Of a stretch of DNA of 5,685 nt, positions 1 through 5,685 are shown piece after piece; position 1 is the stretch's first letter, and each line of letters starts with the position of its first letter. This stretch comes from Acidobacteriota bacterium (GTDB taxonomy: Bacteria > Acidobacteriota > Terriglobia > Acidiferrales > UBA7541), in NCBI GenBank assembly GCA_003161195.1, contig PMOV01000347.1, positions 826 to 6,510 on the forward strand, given 5' to 3'. The translations under genes were made by a program, and so were the position numbers. The notes beneath the pieces were generated by a model. That model made no database searches. It saw only the letters and a list, made by a program, of their open reading frames with translations, and was not told the DNA's origin.

Positions 1-461
1 AGATGTTTCACTTGCAGGCGCGGGTCGTCGTCGAGCGGTTGCGAAGCGACGGCGTCTTCGCTGGAGAAGATGGCGTGCGGCGCGGGCAGCTTGTCCACCG
101 GAAGGTACTGCTTCTCAATGACCACGAGGCGACTAGCTTCTGTGGCGACGACGCGATGCTCGGCACTCTGAGGCATGTAGGCGTACCCGCGCACGGCCAG
201 AGCATGCTGTTTGCCAGCAAAGTCCACGTAGACGGAGCCTTCGAGGACGTAGACGAATCGCTGCGCGGCGGCGGGGCCGAGGTGACCGCCGGCTTCGAGT
301 TCCGCGGTGTATTCGCTGAAGGCCGCGCCGATGGCGGGTCCGGCGTGCACGATGGCCAAACCTTTTTGCATGCCGGGCAACGGAATGCGCACGAACGTAT
401 CCGGCGTGAGCAGCAAATGGCTGGGCTGACGGGCGCTTCTGGTGTGACCGAGATTATGCAC
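1..461 (-). CDS. allE: (S)-ureidoglycine aminohydrolase, N-terminal part (cut by window edge)
   Basis: This cytosolic bicupin enzyme hydrolyses (S)-ureidoglycine, the product of allantoate amidohydrolase, to (S)-ureidoglycolate and ammonia. About 153 codons are visible. The family is roughly 260 residues long, so the second cupin lies outside the window. The translation begins (M)HNLGHTRSARQPSHLLLTPD and continues with features typical of AllE/YlbA: the LLTPD start of the first cupin, a SEYTAELEAGG strand, a RFVYVLEGSVYV cupin strand, RGYAYMPQSAEHRV, and a VVIEKQYLPVD stretch that matches the KRRYVPVEG region of E. coli AllE. The start is GTG at 461. It is preceded by AAAGGA with a 6-base spacer, and the nearest upstream in-frame stop (TAA, 491-489) leaves no other good start. 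It overlaps the end of allC by 8 bases, which suggests translational coupling. Identification is by recalled family motifs and pathway context; the metal-binding C-terminal cupin cannot be inspected. Confidence 0.9.
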   Translation of the reverse strand, partial: MHNLGHTRSARQPSHLLLTPDTFVRIPLPGMQKGLAIVHAGPAIGAAFSEYTAELEAGGHLGPAAAQRFVYVLEGSVYVDFAGKQHALAVRGYAYMPQSAEHRVVATEASRLVVIEKQYLPVDKLPAPHAIFSSEDAVASQPLDDDPRLQVKH

Positions 462-1854
462 GGCGCGTCCTTTTTTCAGAGTCAGGGATTAAGGAGTCGG
501 GTTTCATAGATTCGGACTGCAAATATTTGTGATGTAAGAAGTCAGGGGATTCGGAAAGTTGCAGCAGAAAATGCAGGCCGCACGCGAGGGCTTTGGCGAT
601 GTCGGCGGGCGCAACAGTCTCGGTGGGATCATGGCTGACACCGCCGGGAGTGCGCAGAAACAGCATGGCGGATGGGACGCGCTCGGCAAGAATCATGGCG
701 TCGTGGCCGGCGCCGCTGGCCATGCGGTGCGGCTGGCAACCGATGGCCGTGAGCGATCGCGCGAGGCGGTCAACAAGGAACGGATGCATGGGCGTGGCCG
801 GTTGTTCGAGCAACGTTTTGTGTTGGACCTGCAACTTGCGGGCGCGAGCGATTTGCATCGCGATCTGGATGAGGCCGCTGGCCGCTGCGCGGCGCGCGGC
901 GTCGGAAGCGTGGCGCACGTCGAGGCTGACGCGAACTTGTCCGGCGATGCAGTTGGTGGCTCCGGGTTTGGCTTCGATGACCCCGACGGTGGCGGCGAGG
1001 CCGGGGACGGATTGCGCGGAGCGTTCGACGGCGCCGATCCACTCGGCGGCGCCGGCGAGAGCGTCGTGGCGAAGGTGCATGGGGGTAGTGCCGGCGTGAT
1101 TGGTGCGGCCGGAGAAAATAAATTCGAGGCGGCTCTGGCCGGCGATGGCGTCGACGACGGCAAGAGGCAAACCCAAATCTTCGAGGACCGGACCTTGCTC
1201 GATGTGGAATTCGAGGAAGCCGAGGATGTTGGGACCGAGAGCGGCTTGTGGAATCGCGGAGGGCTGCAGCCCAAAATCTTCGATGGCATGGCGGACCGAG
1301 ATGCCGTGGGCATCGGTGCGACGCAGTAAATCTTCGTCGAGGCGTCCGACGAGCGCACGGCTGCCAATGAAGGGCACGCCGAAGCGCACGCCTTCTTCTT
1401 CGGAGAGGCCGAGCAGTTCGATGGCGAAAGGCAAGCGGCGGCCTGCGAGCGATTCGAGGAGCGCGACGGCGAGGACGACGCCGAGAACGCCGTCGTAGGC
1501 GCCGGCGTTCGGAACGGTATCGAGATGCGAACCGATGAGAAATGTGGGGACGCTTTGATCGAGCGACGGTCGGGCAACGGAATTGGCCGCGGAATCGCTC
1601 GCGGGAGGAACGGCCGCGGGATAGACGGCGTGCAGATTTCCCGCGGCGTCGATGCGCGTCGCGATGCCGAGCGGCGCCAGCCATTTGGCGATTTCGGCGT
1701 GGCACGCGCGCATCGGCGCGGAGAGGAACGCGCGGCGCGTGGCGCCGGGGACTTCGCTAAAGCGCGAGAGAGCTTGGCAGCGTTCGAGGATGGTGGCGAC
1801 GGCGGTGTGGGTGGCCGCACTCACGTTGCCAATGGTCGCGTTAGGAGGGGTCAC
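454..1854 (-). CDS. allC: Allantoate amidohydrolase (peptidase M20 family)
   Basis: This enzyme hydrolyses allantoate to (S)-ureidoglycine, CO2 and ammonia, using two metal ions. The 466-residue product has the full M20 amidohydrolase signature: SHLDTV (residues 109-114, His110), AYDG (119-122, metal bridging Asp121), SEEEG (151-155, catalytic/ligand Glu153-Glu154), EFHIEQG (215-221, His217), SGRTNHAGTTPM (248-259) in the dimerisation domain, DVRH (312-315), GAGHDA (381-386) and GGVSHDP (404-410, ligand His408). These match the Zn ligands known for E. coli AllC. The family also contains N-carbamoyl-amino-acid hydrolases and ureidoglycolate amidohydrolases; neighbouring uricase and allE genes favour allantoate. 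The start is GTG at 1854, 9 bases after the uricase stop, with AAAGG about 13 bases upstream; a second GTG at codon 11 has no ribosome site. It is longer than the usual ~410 residues because of a Ser/Pro/Ala-rich insert at about 80-104 and a non-conserved tail after about residue 433. Confidence 0.92.
   Translation of the reverse strand: MTPPNATIGNVSAATHTAVATILERCQALSRFSEVPGATRRAFLSAPMRACHAEIAKWLAPLGIATRIDAAGNLHAVYPAAVPPASDSAANSVARPSLDQSVPTFLIGSHLDTVPNAGAYDGVLGVVLAVALLESLAGRRLPFAIELLGLSEEEGVRFGVPFIGSRALVGRLDEDLLRRTDAHGISVRHAIEDFGLQPSAIPQAALGPNILGFLEFHIEQGPVLEDLGLPLAVVDAIAGQSRLEFIFSGRTNHAGTTPMHLRHDALAGAAEWIGAVERSAQSVPGLAATVGVIEAKPGATNCIAGQVRVSLDVRHASDAARRAAASGLIQIAMQIARARKLQVQHKTLLEQPATPMHPFLVDRLARSLTAIGCQPHRMASGAGHDAMILAERVPSAMLFLRTPGGVSHDPTETVAPADIAKALACGLHFLLQLSESPDFLHHKYLQSESMKPDSLIPDSEKRTRRA
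468..473 (-). promoter_or_regulatory. Ribosome binding site of allE
   Basis: AAAGGA lies 6 bases upstream of the GTG at 461, inside the last codons of allC. It is the best-placed Shine-Dalgarno sequence in the window. It decides the allE start, because no ATG is available in that frame between the upstream stop and the conserved domain. Confidence 0.7.
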
Positions 1855-1863
1855 GTTACGGCG

Positions 1864-2769
1864 CTAACCTTTCCCTGATGTGCCGGCTCGCGAGATGCGG
1901 GCTTCGATGTAGCCGTGCGGCTCGTCGATGGGGACGAAGATTTCGTTGGGATTGTCCTGGCCGAAACGCGCAAGGTCGACGGGCAGGCAATGGAGATTGG
2001 GCATGCGCAGGGTGATGTCTTCGACAGCCGAGACTTTTTGGAGGACGCGCTCGGCCATGGCGTAGAGCGTGTGTTGCACGGAGGCGCTTTTGTGCGTGGC
2101 AAAAACGTCGAGAAGTTCTTCGCGGATTTGCCGGCGCAGGGCGGCGAAATCAAAGGCGGCGGGGCTGTAGGTCCAACGGCTCCAGACGGCGGTGCCGAAG
2201 AGGCGATCCTGGGATTCGGGAAGCGTGGTGAGGGAATCTTTGATGTAGCCGGAGAAGGCGGAGTCGGCGGTCTTCATGATAACGAGATTTTGCAGGCCGG
2301 AGACGATGGTTAATTTACGCTTTCGTTGGCTCTTTTGTCCGTCACTTGGCGGTGAATGGCCGGATTGTTTTTGCAAGACCGTGGTGGTATGGCGCTCGGT
2401 GGAATTTTGAATGAACGTTGTGGGATGCGGCTGGCCGTGCAACGGCAGATGGTCCCACGGTTTTTCAGTGACCGTAACTTCGGCGGCGGTGATTTGTGGA
2501 TTGCGGCTGATGAGGAAGGCGCTCAATTCCATGGCAAAGCCTTCGATGGTTTGCGCGGCGGAATTGCGCGCCACGGAGTAGACCGTGTTTTTCATGGTGT
2601 CCGTCGGGAGGATGCGGCGGTTGTCGCCAGCCTCGAAGCAAGAGGCGAAGTCGCCTTGCAGGAGGATTTCCACGTTCCATTCGTGAAAATTGTTGTGCGT
2701 GGCGTGGCGTTTTACGCGTGCGAGGCGGACGCGGGATTTGCCGTAACGGTTTTCTTCCAGTTTTGCCAT
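1864..2769 (-). CDS. pucL: Urate oxidase (factor-independent uricase)
   Basis: Uricase oxidises urate with O2 to 5-hydroxyisourate and H2O2, without cofactor. The 301-residue product starting MAKLEENRYGKSRVRL has both tunnelling-fold (T-fold) domains. Conserved residues, matched to Aspergillus flavus uricase, are Lys11 in YGKS (flavus Lys10), Thr56-Asp57 in PTDTMKNT (Thr57-Asp58), Phe172 (Phe159), Arg189 in the SQDRLFG segment (Arg176), Gln232 in SVQHTLY (Gln228), and Asn258 and His260 in MPNLHCLPVDL (Asn254, His256). The end NPNEIFVPIDEPHGYIEA is also typical. The active site looks complete. The reading frame is open upstream to an ATG at 2850, but that would overlap the hydrolase gene by 76 bases and add 27 unconserved residues. 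The ATG at 2769, 5 bases after the preceding stop, puts the catalytic Lys at the usual place. A basic, polar loop around residues 125-153 appears longer than in fungal enzymes. The gene name follows Bacillus usage; there is no fused decarboxylase here. Confidence 0.95.
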   Translation of the reverse strand: MAKLEENRYGKSRVRLARVKRHATHNNFHEWNVEILLQGDFASCFEAGDNRRILPTDTMKNTVYSVARNSAAQTIEGFAMELSAFLISRNPQITAAEVTVTEKPWDHLPLHGQPHPTTFIQNSTERHTTTVLQKQSGHSPPSDGQKSQRKRKLTIVSGLQNLVIMKTADSAFSGYIKDSLTTLPESQDRLFGTAVWSRWTYSPAAFDFAALRRQIREELLDVFATHKSASVQHTLYAMAERVLQKVSAVEDITLRMPNLHCLPVDLARFGQDNPNEIFVPIDEPHGYIEARISRAGTSGKG

Positions 2770-2774
2770 GCGTT

Positions 2775-3131
2775 TCAACTGCCTCGGTACGTAGTGTAGC
2801 CATTGGGACTTAGCAATAACGGGATATGGAAATGCGATTCGCCGGGGCACACGTCAAAGGTAATTTCGACTACCGGATACAGCCCGGGGATGCCGCGCGC
2901 GGCGAAGTACGAGCCGGTGCCAAAGACGAGGCGGTAACGCGCTGCGGGCAAGGCGTCGGTTTCCGGGAGCAGGTTCGCGCAGCGGCCGTCCTGATCGGTT
3001 TCGGCGGAGCTTAATTTCTGCCATTGGCCCGCGGTGTCGAGGCGCTCGAGGCGAACGGGAACGGCAGAGGCTGGTTTGCCCAGGGCGGTGTCGAGGACGT
3101 GAGTGGAGATGCGATTCATGCGTTGTGGCAT
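2775..3131 (-). CDS. uraH: 5-hydroxyisourate hydrolase (transthyretin-related protein)
   Basis: This enzyme hydrolyses the unstable uricase product 5-hydroxyisourate to OHCU. The 118-residue product is a single transthyretin-like domain of normal length. It has the N-terminal STHVLDTALGKPA motif (His11), DGR (Arg50), FHIPLLLSP (His102) and the diagnostic C-terminal YRGS tetrapeptide (115-118). These are the residues that separate the hydrolase from true transthyretins. No signal peptide is visible, so it should be cytosolic. Two ATGs are possible, at 3131 and at 3119 (giving MNRISTHVLD). Neither has a convincing Shine-Dalgarno sequence, and an in-frame TAA just upstream of 3131 rules out longer forms. 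Uricase follows after 5 bases, so the two consecutive enzymes are almost certainly cotranslated. The gene sits downstream of a 192-base structured gap and may begin its own transcript. Confidence 0.95.
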   Translation of the reverse strand: MPQRMNRISTHVLDTALGKPASAVPVRLERLDTAGQWQKLSSAETDQDGRCANLLPETDALPAARYRLVFGTGSYFAARGIPGLYPVVEITFDVCPGESHFHIPLLLSPNGYTTYRGS

Positions 3132-3174
3132 TTTACGTGATTACAATCGTCCGGTGGAACGCGTGACACGTCTC

Positions 3175-3305
3175 CTTCGTAAGGGGTTGGGCACGACGGC
3201 AATGCGCCCGCAGCGGCTAAGCCCGTTGGTGCCTCCCGTTTACGGCCCGACTAAAGTCGGGCCCTCCCGAAGACGCACCAGCCCTCCCGGCAACCCCTCC
3301 CGAAG
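3175..3305. repeat. Imperfect long inverted repeat bracketing the intergenic element
   Basis: The 17 bases at 3175-3191 (CTTCGTAAGGGGTTGGG) resemble the reverse complement of 3289-3305 (CTTCGGGAGGGGTTGCC), with 13 of 17 matches. The arms enclose the smaller palindrome and part of the tandem repeat. The right arm belongs to the second 33-bp unit, so the left arm may be a degenerate inverted copy of the same unit. No transposase or target duplication was seen. Confidence 0.5.
3227..3280. repeat. Nested palindrome (REP-like hairpin)
   Basis: An exact 8-bp stem, GGCCCGAC (3244-3251) with GTCGGGCC (3256-3263), closes a TAAA loop. A second stem pair on the same centre, TGGTGC (3227-3232) with GCACCA (3275-3280), lies 11 bases out on each side. 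The 11-base spacers are direct rather than inverted copies of each other (CTCCCGTTTAC and CTCCCGAAGAC), so they would form an internal loop. No T-run follows on either strand, so this is not a classical Rho-independent terminator. It looks like a dispersed REP-type element. Its copy number cannot be judged from one window. Confidence 0.7.
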
Positions 3306-3328
3306 ACGCGCGGGCCCTCCCAGCTATT
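3263..3328. repeat. Two-copy 33-bp tandem repeat
   Basis: Units 3263-3295 and 3296-3328 match at 26 of 33 positions, including an unbroken 14-base start (CCTCCCGAAGACGC) and an internal GCCCTCCC. CTCCC therefore recurs at 3264, 3284, 3297 and 3317, with alternating spacing of 20 and 13 bases. The second unit runs into the last codons and the TAG stop (3326-3324) of the xanthine dehydrogenase-UraD fusion gene. Confidence 0.7.
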
Positions 3329-4799
3329 CTGCTACGTTTAGCCATTTTTTTAGGCGCAACCTGGTGATCTCCTGCTGCTGGTTTGCGGCTTCTGGCAACT
3401 CTACGGTTTCTTCATTTTGCAGTCTGCGGCGCAAAATCTGGAGAATTTCGCTGGGGGATTTGCCTGTGGCGCACACGATGAAGATGCGGTTGAATTTTTG
3501 TTCGTAGAGGCGATTCCCTTCCGCCAGGGACTGCTTTACTTCTTCGGGAGATTTTGCAACTTGGCATTGTTCTTGCGAGGACCATTCATGAGATTTGGCT
3601 GTTGCGCTGCTGGGGGCCTGGGATTCGCCGATGCGTGGGTGGCCGCGGAAGGCTTCTAGCCAGTCTGTCGGAGGGAGTGCGTTCCAGATCTGGCGCGATG
3701 ATTCGAGAAGCGCTGGGACGTCGGCTAGCGGGCGAGCGGCGGCCATGGCGACGGCCCAGGCTTGCGAACCGCAGCACGGCAGGATCGCGGCGGCGGCGGC
3801 AGCGGGGCTTAGAGCGTTCCAGCTTTGCAGGGTTGCGTTCGCGGTAGTGACGTTTGTAGCGGTCTCGTTTGCGGGATTTGAGTTTGCGTGGGACGCGCTT
3901 GGGGCGGAATCCAGGTTTGCGCGCAAGGTTTGGCGTGGGCTGGCGAGACGCTCGAGAAATTCCGCGATTAGGTTGGCGGCTACTGTGGAGCGGTAGGCGG
4001 AGGTGGAGCGGATGTCGTCGATGGGAGCAATTTCTTCCGCGAGCAGGCGGCGCAAATCGGATGGGGGAAATGACGCGGCGGATTTGCCGAGTAGCGCGCT
4101 TTCCAATTTTGTTAGGCGGAGGGGGATGGGGGCGACGCTGCCGACGGCCAGGCGGAGATCGGCGATTACGCCGTCAGAGAGTTGGCCTGCGGCGGCCAGG
4201 CTGACCTTGGAGATGGCTTGCGCCTGGCGGGCGCCTACTTTGCGGGCGTGGTGGAGGTGGTGCGCGAATTTTTTTGGCAAGGCGATGGCGCGGATTAGTT
4301 CGTCCGGGGCCAGGGCGGTTTTTTTGTAGGCTAGATGGAAATTTTGGTAGGGGATGCGACGGTCGCCGCGGACGGAGGTTAGGAGGATGCCGGCGTCGTA
4401 GGCTAACAAGGCTGGCGGAGAATCGGCGGCGGGGCTGGCGTTGGCGATGTTGCCGCCCAGGGTGCCGCGGTTTTGGTTGGCGATGCCGCCGGTCCAGGAA
4501 GCAGCGGTTACGAGCATAGGGAAATTTTGCTGGATGGCGGGGTGGTTGCGGATGTCGGTGTAGGTGGCGGCGGCGCCGATTTGTATTTCGCTGGGGGATT
4601 CCGTGATGGCGCGGAGTTCCGGGAGATTCCAGATGTTGACGAATTTTTTGTGCGGCAGGTGGCCTGCGCCGTAGAGGACCATGACGTCGGTGCCGCCAGC
4701 GAGGGGTTGCCACTGGCCGGGTTCACCAGCGAGCAGAGCGATGACGGCGTGAAGATTTCTTGGCGCGAAGAATTGATAGTCCGCGGGGTCGGACCTCAT
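3324..4799 (-). CDS. uraD: Xanthine dehydrogenase FAD subunit fused to OHCU decarboxylase
   Basis: This 491-residue protein joins two purine-pathway enzymes. Residues 1 to about 287 are a CoxM/XdhB-type FAD subunit, which passes electrons from xanthine oxidation to the final acceptor. It has the FAD motif LAGGTD (33-38), NRGTLGGNIANASPAADS (110-127), RKVGARQAQAISKVSLAA (186-203), and the C-terminal flavoprotein domain ending DDIRSTSAYR (261-270). Residues 288-325 are an Asn/Thr/Ala-rich linker. Residues 326-491 are a complete OHCU decarboxylase, which makes (S)-allantoin: LPCCGSQAWAVAMAAARP (340-357), AFRGHPRIGE (383-392, catalytic His387), WSSQEQ (406-411, Glu410), then YEQKFNRIFIVCATGKS and a C-terminal helix. 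No frame break occurs at the join. The start overlaps the Fe-S subunit stop by ATGA, with AAAGG 11 bases upstream. The FAD-subunit symbol would be xdhB in E. coli usage. Confidence 0.93.
   Translation of the reverse strand: MRSDPADYQFFAPRNLHAVIALLAGEPGQWQPLAGGTDVMVLYGAGHLPHKKFVNIWNLPELRAITESPSEIQIGAAATYTDIRNHPAIQQNFPMLVTAASWTGGIANQNRGTLGGNIANASPAADSPPALLAYDAGILLTSVRGDRRIPYQNFHLAYKKTALAPDELIRAIALPKKFAHHLHHARKVGARQAQAISKVSLAAAGQLSDGVIADLRLAVGSVAPIPLRLTKLESALLGKSAASFPPSDLRRLLAEEIAPIDDIRSTSAYRSTVAANLIAEFLERLASPRQTLRANLDSAPSASHANSNPANETATNVTTANATLQSWNALSPAAAAAAILPCCGSQAWAVAMAAARPLADVPALLESSRQIWNALPPTDWLEAFRGHPRIGESQAPSSATAKSHEWSSQEQCQVAKSPEEVKQSLAEGNRLYEQKFNRIFIVCATGKSPSEILQILRRRLQNEETVELPEAANQQQEITRLRLKKWLNVAE
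3825..3884 (-). repeat. 15-bp repeats encoding the interdomain linker
   Basis: The linker of the fusion protein shows Asn at exact 5-residue spacing (306, 311, 316, 321) in the pattern N-x-x-x-A/T, with Ala, Thr and Ser filling the gaps. At the DNA level, GTTTG starts at 3852, 3867 and 3882 on the plus strand, one 15-base period apart, with diverged bases between. This points to an old minisatellite that supplied a flexible linker. Confidence 0.55.
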
Positions 4800-5296
4800 G
4801 GCGAAGTAAGCCTTTTAGCGGCTTGGCTGACGGACTGGAAAATTTGCATGTAGCCGGTGCAGCGGCAGAGATTGCCGGAGAGGCCTTCGCGGATGGCGGC
4901 GAGATCGGGGGACGGATTTTTGGCTAGCAAATGAACTGCGGCGAGGATCATTCCTGGCGTGCAGATGCCGCATTGCGCGCCTCCGCAATCGAGGAAGGCT
5001 TGTTGGACGGGATGCAGCTGTCCCGCGGAACTGCTCAGGCCTTCGATGGTGAGGATTTTCGTGCCGGCGGCTTGCAGGACTGGAACGAGACAACTGTTGA
5101 CCAGGACGCCGTCGATTAGGACCGAGCAGGAGCCGCATTCGCCTTCGCCGCAGCCTTCTTTGGTGCCGGTGAGTTGGAGGTCGAGGCGGAGGACGTCGAG
5201 GAGGCGGGCCATGGGGTGGGCGGAGACGGTGCGGGGTTCGCCGTTTACCTCGAGGGAGATTTTTTGTTTTGGCGCTGGGGTATCGGCGGCGGTCAT
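4796..5296 (-). CDS. xdhC: Xanthine dehydrogenase 2Fe-2S subunit
   Basis: This small subunit carries the two [2Fe-2S] clusters that relay electrons from the molybdenum site to FAD. With the start at 5296 it is 166 residues, normal for the family. The N-terminal ferredoxin domain (about 11-85) has Cys49, Cys54, Cys57 and Cys69 in CGEGECGSC...C. The C-terminal helical domain has Cys109 and Cys112 in CGICTPGM, and Cys144 and Cys146 in GNLCRCTGY. All eight ligands are present. No twin-arginine signal is visible, so a cytoplasmic enzyme is likely. The frame is open to an ATG at 5323. I prefer 5296 because its ATG overlaps the stop of the preceding gene by ATGA, the same arrangement as at the other end of this gene. 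Other members of the molybdenum hydroxylase family have the same subunit; the purine context decides. The symbol follows E. coli usage; Bacillus uses pucE. Confidence 0.95.
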   Translation of the reverse strand: MTAADTPAPKQKISLEVNGEPRTVSAHPMARLLDVLRLDLQLTGTKEGCGEGECGSCSVLIDGVLVNSCLVPVLQAAGTKILTIEGLSSSAGQLHPVQQAFLDCGGAQCGICTPGMILAAVHLLAKNPSPDLAAIREGLSGNLCRCTGYMQIFQSVSQAAKRLTSP

Positions 5297-5685
5297 TGCG
5301 GGGCACCGACGGGGAGCGGGCATTCTAGTTGCGCTGAGGGCGGCGGATTTTCTGGCGTTGGATTCAACGCCGCGAACAAATCTTCTGGCAACAACGGGAT
5401 GGAGTTGAATTCGTGGCCGGTGGCGGCGGAGATGGCGTTGAGGATGGCAGGGGCGGGGCCGTCCATGGGGAGTTCGCCGAGGCCTTTGGCGCCGTAGGCA
5501 CCGTGGGGATTGCCGAATTCTTCGAAGTGCACGTGGATGGGCGGGAGGTCGGCGGAGGTGGGCATGATGTAGTTGGTCATTTGATTGTTGCGCATGCGGC
5601 CGTGCTGCCAGAGGACTTTTTCGTAGAGTGCGAAACCGATGCCTTGGGCTACGCCGCCGATGATTTGGCCTTCGGCGAGGATGGG
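5293..5685 (-). CDS. xdhA: Xanthine dehydrogenase molybdopterin subunit, C-terminal 130 residues (partial)
   Basis: This is the end of the large subunit that binds the molybdenum-molybdopterin cofactor and hydroxylates hypoxanthine/xanthine to urate. The frame is open to the window edge, and the full protein should be around 700-800 residues. The visible part begins PILAEGQIIGGVAQGIGFAL, a standard segment of the last cofactor-binding domain, followed by YIMPTSADLPPI, then GAYGAKGLGELP, whose Glu (visible residue 71) is the catalytic base of the molybdenum hydroxylases. GPAPAILNAISAATG follows. The final ~20 residues are a Pro-rich tail. An ATG at 5595 is internal, not a start. Substrate is inferred from the downstream urate pathway, since this fragment alone would fit several members of the family. 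Symbol by E. coli usage; Bacillus uses pucD. Confidence 0.93.
   Translation of the reverse strand, partial: PILAEGQIIGGVAQGIGFALYEKVLWQHGRMRNNQMTNYIMPTSADLPPIHVHFEEFGNPHGAYGAKGLGELPMDGPAPAILNAISAATGHEFNSIPLLPEDLFAALNPTPENPPPSAQLECPLPVGAPQ

Noticed and set aside
3..509. Plus-strand ORF of 168 codons at the left edge
   Set aside because: Antisense of the AllE reading frame, which has clear cupin motifs. This frame resembles nothing.
559..1329. Plus-strand ORF of 256 codons antisense to allC
   Set aside because: Gly/Ala/Asp-rich translation with no recognisable domain, fully covered by the allC gene on the other strand. It is a typical shadow frame in GC-rich DNA.
693..1820. Minus-strand ORF of 375 codons in another frame of allC
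   Set aside because: Ser/Pro/Arg-rich low-complexity translation. The overlapping frame holds all the M20 metal-binding motifs.
2770..2850. Extended uricase N-terminus from the ATG at 2850
   Set aside because: It would overlap the hydroxyisourate hydrolase by 76 bases and add unconserved residues. The ATG at 2769 fits the family start.
3132..3175. Possible promoter for the hydroxyisourate hydrolase (TGTAAT as -10)
   Set aside because: There is no acceptable -35 at the right distance, and the start codon would follow almost immediately. Not strong enough to list.
3244..3263. Hairpin as a Rho-independent terminator
   Set aside because: Strong stem, but no T-run follows on either strand.
4174..4713. 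Minus-strand ORF of 179 codons inside the FAD subunit
   Set aside because: Arg/His/Pro-rich out-of-frame translation of the FAD-binding domain, with no independent signal.

Overview
The window is a compact purine (xanthine/urate) breakdown cluster from a GC-rich bacterium. Every real gene lies on the minus strand, so the genes are read from right to left. The organism is probably an acidobacterium or a similar soil bacterium. That is inferred from the high GC content, the Mo-Fe/S-FAD order of the xanthine dehydrogenase genes, and an intergenic repeat with a GGCCCGAC/GTCGGGCC stem of a kind I associate with Acidobacteriota. It is not proven here.

Layout in transcription order: (1) 5685-5293, the C-terminal end of the molybdopterin subunit of xanthine dehydrogenase, cut by the window edge. 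(2) 5296-4796, the 2Fe-2S subunit. (3) 4799-3324, a fusion of the xanthine dehydrogenase FAD subunit to an OHCU decarboxylase (UraD) domain. Genes 1-2 and 2-3 overlap by ATGA, as in a translationally coupled operon. (4) 3323-3132, a 192-base gap holding a nested palindrome and a 33-bp tandem repeat. (5) 3131-2775, 5-hydroxyisourate hydrolase. (6) 2769-1864, urate oxidase. (7) 1854-454, an M20-family allantoate amidohydrolase with a GTG start. (8) 461-1, the N-terminal part of (S)-ureidoglycine aminohydrolase (AllE), also starting at GTG and cut by the left edge.

Together the genes encode xanthine -> urate (xanthine dehydrogenase), urate -> 5-hydroxyisourate (uricase), 5-hydroxyisourate -> OHCU (hydrolase), OHCU -> (S)-allantoin (UraD domain), then allantoate -> (S)-ureidoglycine (AllC) -> (S)-ureidoglycolate + ammonia (AllE). 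The one step missing from the visible stretch is allantoinase (allantoin -> allantoate), which would be expected just outside the window or elsewhere in the genome.

The most unusual points are the FAD subunit-OHCU decarboxylase fusion, which joins the first and fourth enzymes of the pathway in one polypeptide, the pentapeptide-repeat linker between its domains, and the structured intergenic element. No RNA genes, CRISPR arrays or insertion sequences were seen. No stretch longer than 300 bases lacks a gene.
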